Shown piece by piece: positions 1 through 9,190 of a stretch of 64,000 nucleotides of DNA; the first letter of the stretch is position 1, and each line of letters opens with the position of its first letter. This DNA comes from Lepidodermella squamata (lineage: Eukaryota; Gastrotricha). The notes under the pieces were generated by a model. The model saw only the letters and a program-made list of their open reading frames with translations, was not told the DNA's origin and searched no databases. A program made the position numbers and the translations under genes. Location: positions 1,426,001-1,490,000 of the forward strand of contig JBLDXI010000030.1 in NCBI GenBank assembly GCA_047495785.1, written 5' to 3'.

Positions 1-75
1 TTAAGGTTCAAGCGACTATGCGGCCGTAAAGTTCTGGCCATTTCTGGCCGGGACAAAATAGTTTGAGAACCACTG
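1..75. mobile_element. Terminal end of a hAT-like DNA transposon, cut by the window edge
   Basis: Positions 61-75 are the reverse complement of CAGTGGTTCTCAAAC, a terminal sequence widely seen in hAT elements and their MITEs. The same 15 bases occur in the other orientation at 52514. The element body would lie to the left, in 1-60 and beyond the window. An 8-bp target duplication would be expected just right of position 75 but cannot be tested without the other end. It could also be a short MITE rather than a full transposon. Confidence 0.55.
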
Positions 76-286
76 ATCTAATAATGTTATTGTTTATCCG
101 AATCCGAACTTAAGAAGCAGCTGAACATCTCTCCAAGGCCAAGCCGTAGAGCGTCACTGTTGTGTAACCTCCCCTGTTATTAATAGGCCTTTGAATGCCA
201 ATACAGCAGGCTTGATAGGTAGAGTAAGGGGCGGGTGAGTCGACGGTCTGTACAGGAAAAGGGAATATTAAAAAAGGTTCGGCCCT

Positions 287-991
287 TTAAGCAGCAAAAA
301 ATACCAAACTACCAAATCCACCAACAGTATTAGTTACTGCGATATCGTCAGAGGCTTGAGCACTGGTGTGCGGGAAACGGACACAGTAGCCAGTCTGCGA
401 GCCGGCAGCGGGAGAATAAGCGACGAAGTAAGCTTTGTCAGTAGTAGCACCGATGCAGGCAACAGTCGGGTTCAATGTGTTTTCCTTGGCTGGCAGGAGC
501 TCATACTTGAGGTTCGTAGATCCGACAGCAGTGCAGCAGGCAGCAAAGGTATCGTAGGCAGCCGCAACAGTAGGGGTGGCAGTAATCTGTGTAAAGACGG
601 AGGGGAAGAATGCCGCGCAGGTTACGCCGCTGTTCAAGCACAGCTTGATGTTAGATTGCTTAATAGAGGCTCCACCTACAGTATTTCCTGTGCAAATCTG
701 AAAAGGGCTCTGTGATGGAACAGTTAAAAGTTTAGTTGATGCATCAATTTTCAAATAAGTCAATACCGTAACAGAACAGGCTTGATTGGCTGGGCAGGGA
801 TTAGCGGTTGTCAAGCAGCTCTTCGTGGAATCGGTACAGGCCTGGGCAGTAGGAACGCAGCTACTTACCGTTGGGCAAGTAGGCGGCGTTTGGCACGTAG
901 GCGGCGTTGGGCACGGCGTGGTCGTGGTCGATGCAGGGCAGGCGGTGACTGCGACGCAGGAAGCAGCGAGTAGGATTAAAGTGGAATACAT
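287..991 (-). CDS. Cysteine-rich secreted protein with Pro/Thr linker, function unknown
   Basis: A single-exon gene of 234 residues. Residues 1-17 form a hydrophobic signal peptide (MYSTLILLAASCVAVTAC), followed by a Cys/Pro/Thr-rich stretch (about 18-70) in which a short TPPTCP-like unit recurs, and then a 160-residue domain with paired cysteines, including a vicinal pair in DTFAACC. The start is the only Met before the signal peptide. I recognise no named family. A decayed relative lies on the opposite strand at about 2860-3510: the phrase AYDTFAACC here matches ATFNTFAECC there. The repeated Cys-Pro linker suggests an extracellular or surface-matrix role, but that is inference. There is no intron and no clear polyadenylation signal immediately downstream. 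Confidence 0.75.
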   Translation of the reverse strand: MYSTLILLAASCVAVTACPASTTTTPCPTPPTCQTPPTCPTVSSCVPTAQACTDSTKSCLTTANPCPANQACSVTVLTYLKIDASTKLLTVPSQSPFQICTGNTVGGASIKQSNIKLCLNSGVTCAAFFPSVFTQITATPTVAAAYDTFAACCTAVGSTNLKYELLPAKENTLNPTVACIGATTDKAYFVAYSPAAGSQTGYCVRFPHTSAQASDDIAVTNTVGGFGSLVFFAA

Positions 992-2400
992 TTCGCAAAT
1001 GATAATAGATACTTGGAGTGGAGAGCAGCGATGCCTAATCAGCCTTTCATGCAGCTAATTTATCTCGAAACCACCGACTGTCCGACCCGATTCGCCAGAA
1101 TGGGGGTGAGCAATAGACCGGCCTTTAGCAGCAAAATCATCTATACGCTAATTGTCAGCCGGGATGCCTTTCATAGGCACCTCCAACTAAGAGCAGTTTT
1201 TCTATTTGACACTAGTAAGCAATGTGGCCAATCTTTTCGGAAGTGAAACATAGTAAAATCTTTCAAGTCTTTACGGAGTTGGCATCAATTCGCGTAGTCT
1301 GGAGGTGAGGTGGGCGTCTTTCAGTGATGCCTTCAGACCGTGTTACATTAGCTTGTGTATGAGCAAGTATCTCATGGAGCTTATTTTGCTCAAATGAAGA
1401 CCGTGGCAAAATCTTGTTTTTTTTTTGCTTTTCAGGGTTCAAAGTCTCGACTGAAAAATTGCAAAATGGTCAAATTTTAAAATCGCATCAGGGGATCCCA
1501 AAAAGGTTTGTCCCTGGCTATAGCTGGGCATCGTCTCGGGTCGGCCATTCATAATTCTGCGTGGTAGTGACCCAGTTATTCCATCATGTCGTTAGCGTTG
1601 TTGAACAACTCAGATTTAGGCTTTTTTGCGTCAGTTTGAAGGTGGATGGTGGCAAGTAGAAAGTAATTTGCTGTAACCTCTTCATTCACGCAAAAAACGC
1701 CGCTTTTTACATGCCACCAGCCACATTTTAACTGGCGTATATACAAGCCTATAATATCAGAGTTATTCTACGGCGCTAATGATGGTTTTGTACCGCAAAT
1801 AGATTATAATTAAGAGCTAATTTCATTATTATATGTAAAAAAACTACGACCACGAAGGCAATGTGGACGAAGGTATATCTTTATTACAATTAACAATTAT
1901 GTTTGATAACTTTGCCCATGAAAAATAAAAAAAAATGTTTGTCATAAACACGAGCGCTACACCTGATTCTTCCCGAAATCGATTGGTATTGATCTAAGAG
2001 ATACCATGGCAGGCCGTGTAGAGTGCGTTCTTGGATCTCGGAGCTGCCAGAGATGGAATTTTTCCCGTAGCAGAGCTGGGGGGATGATCCCCGCACCCCT
2101 GAAAGTCGCACACTGAGCGTCAGCCAGTAAACCATCAGTTTCAACTGAGAACAGAAAGATCACAAAACTAAGTGATGAGGAAAAATGATCAGCTCCAATC
2201 GTGTGCGTTATTTTGCATCAACATTCTAACTCGACCTGTGGAAAGCTGTGTTCCGGATTGCTGATTGTGATAATATAGTCAGCAGTTCTATTTCACTATC
2301 GTGTCCGGCTGGCTTTTACATTTTGCGTCCAGTTTCACGAGAAAATGCTTGAAATTAACCAAGGGCATCACTCTGTTTGCTTTCATAAAACCTCGAGATA
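992..2400. other. Intergenic, no gene recognised
   Basis: No open frame with coding character was found on either strand. The stretch around 2030-2070 (reverse strand) shares a core of about 40 bases, TGGCAGCTCCGAGATCC and its flanks, with 8925-8970, so it holds a fragment of a dispersed repeat. Confidence 0.5.
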
Positions 2401-2410
2401 TGGCTCATTG

Positions 2411-2856
2411 CTGCCGCCATTGCCATGAGACGTACTAGGACGCCGGGGCTACTATCTCCCCATACAAAATTCTCTGCGTCACGTGTCGGAATAATGCAAA
2501 TGATTCACGTGACCGCGGACTAAACATAATAATTTAATGGCAAATTGAAAAATATTTATTTTAATTATTTTTGGTTATTTAATATTTTTTAAAGTGAAAA
2601 TTAATTACAAGAACCGGCGCGCGAAACTCGGCGTTTTAGGTTCAGAGATGAAGATCGAGGTCTTGTGGTCGCTGCAAAAAGTTGATCTTTGCGTAAACAC
2701 GTGCTTTTTGTGAATGAGATTTTTTGCTGATCGCTGCTAATGAGGTTATTTTTTGCCACCGTGACCTTCGGACCTCATTAAAAAATAACACGAAAAGCAG
2801 TCGTTTTATTCGAGCTCCGGCGTCCTAGTACGTCTCATGGCCATTGCCGCAGTCAT
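2411..2856. repeat. Fold-back element with about 36-bp inverted ends
   Basis: The left arm at about 2411-2446 and the right arm at about 2817-2853 are inverted copies sharing CATGAGACGTACTAGGACGC with a few mismatches outside this core. They enclose about 370 bp of AT-rich sequence without an open frame. This is the layout of a non-autonomous inverted-repeat transposon. The right arm abuts the decayed cysteine-rich gene that follows. No target duplication was identified. Confidence 0.6.
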
Positions 2857-2859
2857 AGC

Positions 2860-3512
2860 CTGCCCTCCGACATCACCGCGGGCCCGGAAAGCTCTTTCAA
2901 CTCGTGCAATACCGGTCTAACCTGCACACCGTCTGCTAATATCTACGATAATAGCGCCAACAATTGCATTGACAAAACCGCCCACAACTGGATGTTCTTG
3001 CCAAGCTCCGGCACCTACGGTAGTCTACAATAACCCTCTTCATTATAATCAAGGCATTTGCTCTATTTCTACCGCAGGCACTTTACCAACTCTGCTCAAG
3101 GAAGACCCAGGGGTCCACTATAGTTGATGGCACTCAAATTTTGCTTCAAAGTCGCCGGCAGCGTACAAGAAATTAAGCGAATTTATTTTGGTGAATTTAA
3201 ATTCGGTGTTTTTCAACCAAAGATCAAGGATCAAACCGAAAATTAGTAGATATACAGTATCTAACAGTAACGCCTGCTGCTGTGGTAATTACTTCATTTG
3301 CACAAAGAAATGTATCAGTTTTATTTCTGAATTGATGTTTGTAGGTTGCTTTTGGCGCGACCGCCACCTTCAACACATTTGCTGAATGCTGCGCAAACAC
3401 AGCTGCTTCCGCAGACAATTCCAATACGAAGTCGTATTCAAAAATACCAATAGAATTTATACCAGCATTGGAAGAGTTGATTCGTATCCCTACTTAATAA
3501 CAGCCGCTGTTT
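2860..3512 (+). pseudogene. Decayed paralogue of the cysteine-rich secreted protein at 287-991
   Basis: Two separated blocks on the plus strand read as protein related to the 234-residue gene. Block one (about 2860-3032) reads ESSFNSCNTG, then CIDKTAHNWMFLPSS, and stops; the relative has QSPFQICTGN and CAAFFPSVF at matching places. Block two (about 3347-3511), after an AG acceptor-like site, reads ATATFNTFAECC and ends with a stop; the relative has AAAYDTFAACC. Between them the frame is broken and no signal peptide exon was found upstream, where a fold-back element sits instead. Either a pseudogene or a multi-exon gene whose first exon I could not find; the former seems likelier. Confidence 0.45.
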
Positions 3513-4110
3513 TAGGCGAAAAATGAGTCAACCGAATCACTTTGTTATAGCAGTTCTTCTTTTCGAGATGGGCTACAATTCGCGAATGGGCTAGTATTTG
3601 AAAATTTACGGTAAGCGGGTTTTTTTCAACCCGTGTTGGGCCAAATAATGTAGAATTGTGCGCAATAATATGTGACCGTCCGCAACAAAAGCAATAACAT
3701 ATTATTTTGCCATTTGCCAAGGAGTCAGCACACAATGGTGTCATCTTGAGTATCAAAACAAATTAACCATGAGCATCGCGTCACTGAGCCTTTGAGTCAT
3801 TAGTGGCTTTTACACTGGCTTTTATATTTTTTTGCCATACAACTTTAAAACAATTGACGTGTCAAGAAAATTGCACTTAATGTGTGGATCTGCACCATTC
3901 TACTGGAGTGATAATTTATTTTCTCCAACCTCAACTTAAAACGTCGAAAGTATAAAAACAGGTGTGATTTTTGCACCCACTAATGGGTGCATCCGATTTG
4001 CCGCGCGTTAACAGAAGTAAAAAAGGGTGAAACGCGAGCTATGTAAAATCTAACAGCTGATGCCGAGACGATCAGCTTTGGCCCCAGAGTTCGAATATAG
4101 CTCAGCTGTT
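3513..4110. other. Intergenic, no gene recognised
   Basis: No convincing exon or RNA gene was seen in this AT-rich stretch. The 88-codon frame on the minus strand at 3490-3756 has no family resemblance and unconvincing composition. Confidence 0.4.
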
Positions 4111-4119
4111 ATACTATAC

Positions 4120-4590
4120 AAAACTATCAAAAGGCGCTAATGTGAATGGTTTCTGCGGCGATGAACCCCTCATATTCTACGTGATGCACCAGGATTTAGC
4201 AGTACAACCACTCTTCGAGTTTTCATCGAATTTAATTTAATTTAATTTAATTTGTATGTCAACTAAGGACAAATAAAACAGATTTTCGTTTTTCGTTCGT
4301 TTTCATCGAAAATGGTGCGAATGTCAACGCTGTGTCGCGACGAGACGAGACTGTGTTACAAAGAGCTGTTTCTTACACTAACGCTGGTATCGTCTGACTT
4401 TTGATTGAAAATGGCGTGAAAATGGCTGAGAACTGCTTTAGGCCAGCTTCCTGCTGAGAAAGCAAGATTTGTCGAGATCATGAATTACTTGTTGGATAAA
4501 GGCGACGCGATTGATGGGAATTTGAGGAATAACGAAACATTCCTATCAATTGCACTCAAGATTACTAACAGCGTTTGATCAGACCATTCA
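4120..4590 (+). pseudogene. Ankyrin-repeat pseudogene, interrupted by an insertion
   Basis: Three plus-strand pieces carry ankyrin-repeat signatures but not in one frame. About 4133-4225 reads LSKGANVNGFCGDEPLIFY; about 4305-4400 reads IENGANVNAVSRRDETVLQ, then an in-frame TGA, then LLIENG; about 4450-4578 reads FVEIMNYLLDKGDAIDG and then stops. The LL-(D/E)-(K/N)-G-A-(N/D) core is the end of helix 2 and loop of an ankyrin repeat, the same form as in the intact ankyrin gene at 17173-18221. A 68-bp insertion at 4231-4298 lies inside it. At its 3' end an R2-like retrotransposon fragment begins. It is a broken relative of the 17-kb gene. Confidence 0.7.
4219..4310 (-). mobile_element. Short retroposon insertion with 12-bp target duplication
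   Basis: Identical 12-bp direct repeats GTTTTCATCGAA at 4219-4230 and 4299-4310 flank a 68-bp insert. The insert begins with five (TTTAA) units and, read on the minus strand, ends in that short tandem tail. A target duplication of this size plus a simple-repeat tail is what a severely 5'-truncated non-LTR element or SINE leaves. Confidence 0.6.
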
Positions 4591-4595
4591 AGTGA

Positions 4596-4877
4596 TGGGC
4601 GATTTGCAATGACTTGTTGATTGCTTGCGTTCTACACCCCGGCCAGAAGCTAAACGTTATCAACCAATTCAGATGGCCTAAGCTCATTTATCCGCTTCAA
4701 AACGCTCCCTTACGAAAGCTGACAGCATCTTTCCTTCGTCGCGTCGATATAGAGTTTCGTAGAGCAGTAAAGCAGATAGCGGAAATACCAGCAGCAACGC
4801 CAGACGGATTCTTCTACGCAAGCAAAGGGAAGCTTGGTCTCGGACTCGTAAAAGCCGAATGGGAGGCTTTTCTTTAG
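4596..4877 (+). mobile_element. Fragment of an R2-like non-LTR retrotransposon (end of reverse transcriptase region)
   Basis: An 87-codon stretch without a proper start reads through LHPGQKLN, FLRRVDIEFRRAVKQI and GFFYASKGKLGLGL. The pattern of a W/P-Y-PL region, a D-x-x-x-R-x-x-V-x-x-I helix and a final Y-A-x-x-x-G-G-L-G-L-like motif is typical of the segment just after the reverse transcriptase core in R2/NeSL-type non-LTR elements; here the second Gly of GGLG is Leu. The frame opens after a stop at 4593-4595 and closes at 4877. No RT core or endonuclease is present, so this is a truncated, dead copy. The repeat at 5000-5142 may be its 3' untranslated tail. Confidence 0.6.
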
Positions 4878-4999
4878 CATTAATTACAATATCTGCATGA
4901 AATGGCTCTCCGTCGACGAACCTCTGATCCCTTTGTGCCGCGATCTCGAACTCTGGGAGCTTCTGTTAAGGCACCTTGTTGACTTCGCACCTTGTTGAG

Positions 5000-5142
5000 A
5001 TGCGAAGGGTGCTAAGTACAGAGGTGCTGGGGTGTCGCGACACCCCAGCTCCGGGACTCCAACCTGAGGAAGACTGAAAAACCACAGGGGCGACCCTTTG
5101 GTTTCATCGGCTGGGTCCTAGAAAACAAGTAGATAACAGCGA
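5000..5142. repeat. Dispersed repeat, copy 1 (second copy at 28251-28386)
   Basis: About 140 bp closely matches 28251-28386 in the same orientation. Shared landmarks are GGTGCTGGGGTGTCGCGAC, CTCCGGGACTCCAACC, CTGAAAAACCACAGG and CGGCTGGGTCCT. Each copy starts with a self-complementary GGGGTGTCGCGAC(A/G)CCCC stem. This looks like a conserved retroposon tail or a SINE-like unit. Copy 1 follows an R2-like fragment; copy 2 has no recognisable coding piece beside it. Confidence 0.65.
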
Positions 5143-5669
5143 ACTCTTAGTCGCTCTTATCGATTTACCGACAGAAAACCTTATTTTTAGCCAGGTTAAG
5201 GGGTTGGATGCCTTAATCACCGAATATTGCTCAACATTTTGCTCACCTAATGTATTTTCGAGGTAAAATGATACATTTTCAGATAAGTTTATAGACCGCT
5301 GGTACAGGGGCGTAACCAGGACCATTTTCTTGTAGTTTATATTGATCTGAGAGTGACATTTCCTTTTCCCCCAGGAGAATCCAAGGCCGACGAGTGCCGA
5401 ATCGTAATAGGAACAACCCCGTAAATTTGGACTTAATTCAATAGTTAATAGCCAAGAGTCTTAAACATACCTTTCATTGCTGTCTAAATCATAGTTCACG
5501 GGACAACATGAAACTGAAGCATTGTTTATGTTTTCTCCCGTTTTTTGTTTTATTCTTCTCCCGGCCATACAGCGAGTTGGTTACATCTTATCGATTATCG
5601 AACATCGAACAAGTATAGAGTATTTAGATTTTAGATAGAACATGTTATATTGGTCACTAAAATTCGAGC
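5143..5669. other. Intergenic, downstream flank of channel pseudogene
   Basis: No gene seen. About 5520-5610 resembles 11715-11790, showing that the duplicated channel unit extends past the coding part. Confidence 0.5.
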
Positions 5670-6878
5670 TCAACTTAGCATTAATTGAAACAAGATGCAG
5701 TCTATGACTAAAACCGTAACACCAATTACAAGGCCTGCCCCCAAATCGATAGCTCGAATGTAGTTCATGTTCAAGACAAGAATGAGTTTCAGATACGTCG
5801 GATTATTCGCCTTGCCACATGCAACTATAGTATGGAAAGTTAACAATCCTCCAGCTCCAAACTTCAAAGCAACCATAAGAACGATGTAGACCAACTCGGA
5901 GGTCTCGGGAATCATGGCCGAAATCATGCCAAGGGTGACAGAATTCGCAAGGACAGCCGTTATATTCAAGGCAGACCTGAAAACAATGTTCAATTGTGGC
6001 AAAAGCATTCTATATCAACGCAACGATTCGCGTCGGCTGGGTCCATTATTAGAACAGCTAATTGAAGGAAGAACAACATGTAGGTTGGTAGGAACAATGT
6101 AGGCAGGTAATAGAAGTAATCACGTTGAAGGGTGACCTTATGGGAAAATCGAAACAGGGGTGCAGGGCCGATGAGCTCCGACTCACTCTCCGATGTAATC
6201 GAAACAAACTTCCAGATGTCTGCGCCGGAGATGAAATCTTTAGAAACTAGAGGCGGATATAATAGAGAGATGATAACATCGCTGCTTTTATAGGTCGTTA
6301 TGAAGCTCAACGCGCATGAGAATTGAAAGGGAATTTTCGAAAGGAAACGGCCTTGCAGCTTGACTCAAAGTTACCACTGGCTGAAAGGTCTGCTCTAAAC
6401 GTCCGGTTCCTGCTCGTAATTTCAATCATCTCTTACTTGGTCGACATAACGTAAGGTTCGCCACTTGCAGTGTTTTCGTGGTAGATGCGCGAAAACCAAA
6501 CTGGCCGCTCGTCTGGGAAATTGATTGGCAAATTGAAGGCTATGAGGTCTTAGCGACACGCCTCTGTGATCGGCTGTATTGCAGCCTCGAGCAATTAACA
6601 GGCTGCTCGCAGTTGTGGAGCCAAGAAAGTAGCATAGATCCGACTATGAGCATACTTTTTTCAACGTCCTTGACATCAACGAATCGGTAGAAACTGAACA
6701 TAGTGTTAACTTTTACAGGCATCTGCTGTGGGCAGAGAAGCTTCGCGTCGACTGGCAGGTTCGACGAGAGGATGCTAGGGTAAGTTGCGGTAAGATCATC
6801 CCAAATTCGAGAGATTGTAAGTGGCGGGGTGTTACTTGCAGATACACTCACAACGGCCAGAATCACCAGCAAATTCAT
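5670..6878 (-). pseudogene. Cys-loop ligand-gated ion channel pseudogene (copy A)
   Basis: This is a close copy of the intact channel gene at 11851-13061, from signal peptide (MNLLVILAVV) to M4. At least three lesions break it: one base missing near 6566 (CACGCCTCTG against CACGCCTCCTG), four bases missing near 6326, and the intron donor before M2 changed from GT to TT (GAATCGTTGCG against GAATCGGTGAG), which would leave the exon running into a stop. The M2-M3-M4 exon (5670-5976) is itself open and nearly identical to that of the intact copy. The similarity continues into the 5' and 3' flanks, so a block of about 1.5 kb was duplicated and one copy decayed. Confidence 0.85.
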
Positions 6879-8700
6879 CGTTCTATCTGTGACAGCGAAA
6901 GAAAAAATGATCAAAATCTGCATTGCCAAGCATTTTTCGTGTTTCAAGCTACCGGATATTGGCGATTTTCGCAATATATCTCTATTGACATTGGGTCTGT
7001 TGAATCTCTACAAATTCCTAGCTCCTAGCCTCAGAATTTGGCTCACGCGAAAAAAATCAATGTGGTGTTTCTGGGCGAAATATTTGGACTCTGCCCCCTT
7101 CTGAAACCATCCGAATTAAAGGTTCCGGAAAATCGAACGACTTCATTTTCCGTTGATTGAGGATTGAGCACACCCAAATTACACAAACAGCAAGTATATA
7201 AATTCAGCGAATAAATGGATTTCTGGGTGTCATTCCTCCCCTGAATCTATTGACCTTCCTCTATCCAGCTAACTTCAATGCAGTGGTCCAAGTACGGTTA
7301 GCCAAGAGAGGAGGCATAGAGCGAAGCACGACTGCTGAACTGGTAGGGATAACACAAATCGACATAAGGGTCCCCTTGACTGAGCTCACCGTACTGGCAG
7401 GGATGATTCCTACCAACTACTTAGTGATAATTCGCTCTCTGAGAGGAGGGACCTGGAGTTAGAAAATTTTCAAACGCTGCGAAACACTTAAGGGTCGCCC
7501 ATGATGATTTGCAAATTTTGGGCTAAGAATGCCTCGATTTACACCGCTGAGAGCTGGACCCCGTCGGGATAAACCCTCCAGTTCTAAGCTCTATTGTTTA
7601 TCGGGTGCACATTTTAGTCAATCGATGAATCACCGGTATCCACGCATCATGGGTATGAATTGGAGTTGAAGTTAAAAGTAACCGTATAATTCCTTGGCCT
7701 CATTCCGTCCGAATGTTGTTAATCACATATCACATATCGTCTGTGTTCTATGTTGTGGCTTCTTACTACGGCCACAGCCACATGTGCTAATGAGAACATA
7801 CCGGAAATGTTTTTAAAATTTCTCGAAGACCCGGACATCAGGTTAAGGCTCTGCGTGACAGGGTAAAATAACAACGTGGCACCAAGTATCCTCACTTGCA
7901 TTTCTCATTACGAAAAATGTTCTGAATGCGTCCGCATTGCTGAGGTCAAAAAATGAGACAAGGGCTGAATGTTAAAATTAATATACATTGAACCACTAAT
8001 ATATGTATTGAAATTTGGGATGCTGTGAGGTAGGATCACACGCTAGTATGATAATAGATCATTGGCGATATATCGATAGGAGTTATTTTTGATCGTACAC
8101 ATAACGAACTTCGATTGTTAAGAGCTCCAAATAGCAGCAGCTTTCCTAAGAAGACACCGGAGCCTGTCAAAGAGACTAACGATGCTAGGCAACTTTATTC
8201 CTATAACTATCCTATGTCGAATTTAATTCTTTATTATAAGTAGGTACTGCGGCTTTGTACGGTACTTTGTTACAAAAGTGAGAGCTCCCACTTAGATTTT
8301 TATAAATCCTCAATTCCACACCTAAAGTATATATAATATGACCTGAGGCCGCGAGACACTCGTTCTGCGTGACAAAGAGAAATTAATACCAGTCATCAGG
8401 TAGCATTCCGTAATTATCATTGAACTAAGTCGGAAATAGATTTATCCCGTCAAGTTTTATGAACTCTATAAAAGGGACAGAAAAGTATAATAATGTCATT
8501 TTTTCTCTGGATCATAACTTCTCTCATTGCTAATGCTTCTTTTTTATTCATGGAAGAAGAGACTAGAGATTCATGGAGTTGCCTTATATTTTTTATTACT
8601 TCTGTTTATTCTGATATCCACAACAGCCAGGTACAGTTGTACTCAAAATTTAGTTGCTTCGGAGTCCCAAACCCTGATTGCGCAAACGGTAGATCGGATT
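6879..8700. other. Intergenic, no gene recognised
   Basis: About 6890-6975 still matches the upstream flank of the intact channel gene (13075-13165). Beyond that, nothing was supported on either strand; an 80-codon hydrophobic frame at 8493-8735 has no recognisable features. Confidence 0.4.
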
Positions 8701-8714
8701 TTCACACAAAACAT

Positions 8715-9190
8715 TTGCCGCGCGCGCTGACGTGAAGGAATTTTTCCCATGTCCCTCCAAAATAAAAAATGAGATGCCAAATAAAATGACAGACTATTGG
8801 CCGCACGCACGACGATTTTGGAATATCGCGTCGGTTTTTATGCAGAGCGCTTTGGATTTGATTTGATTTGATTTACGGCTTAAATCACGGACCTCCTTCA
8901 ATAAATTTCCCATTTTTTCGGAACAATTCCATCCCTGGCAGCTCCGGGATCCAAGATGGCACCTTGCACGCGAGAACCTTACATCTATTCAATCTATTCA
9001 ATCTATTCTATTCCGAAAAAATGATTCAGACAATGATCTATAATTCTCATTTTTTCGGTCAAAAGTCCTCCTGAATAATCAAAACTAGCCCTTTGACATG
9101 AGCGCTCGCGGCCATGAAATTCAAAAATTGTTGACTTAGCTTGTACAAGTCTTCCATCACCCTCCAATTGCTCAACTGGGATCGGTTGGT
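8715..9190. mobile_element. Decayed relative of the fold-back element at 29013-29990
   Basis: The right half (9076-9182) reads CTAGCCCTTTGACATGAGCGC, then ATTGTTGACTTAGC, then CACCCTCCAATTGC; the right end of the 29-kb element reads CTAGTCTTTTGACATTAGCGC, TTTCGACTTAGCG and TACCCTCCAATTGC in the same order and spacing. The left part carries the matching inverted pieces (GCGCGCTGACGTGAAGG and CGCGTCGGTTTTTAT). It also holds a (GATTT) run at about 8855-8874 and the dispersed core shared with 2030-2070. It is a diverged copy with no coding capacity. Confidence 0.5.

Noticed and set aside
4060-4110. Possible tRNA (GAGTTCGAAT followed by an A/T-rich arm)
   Set aside because: No acceptor stem or anticodon arm could be paired around it.
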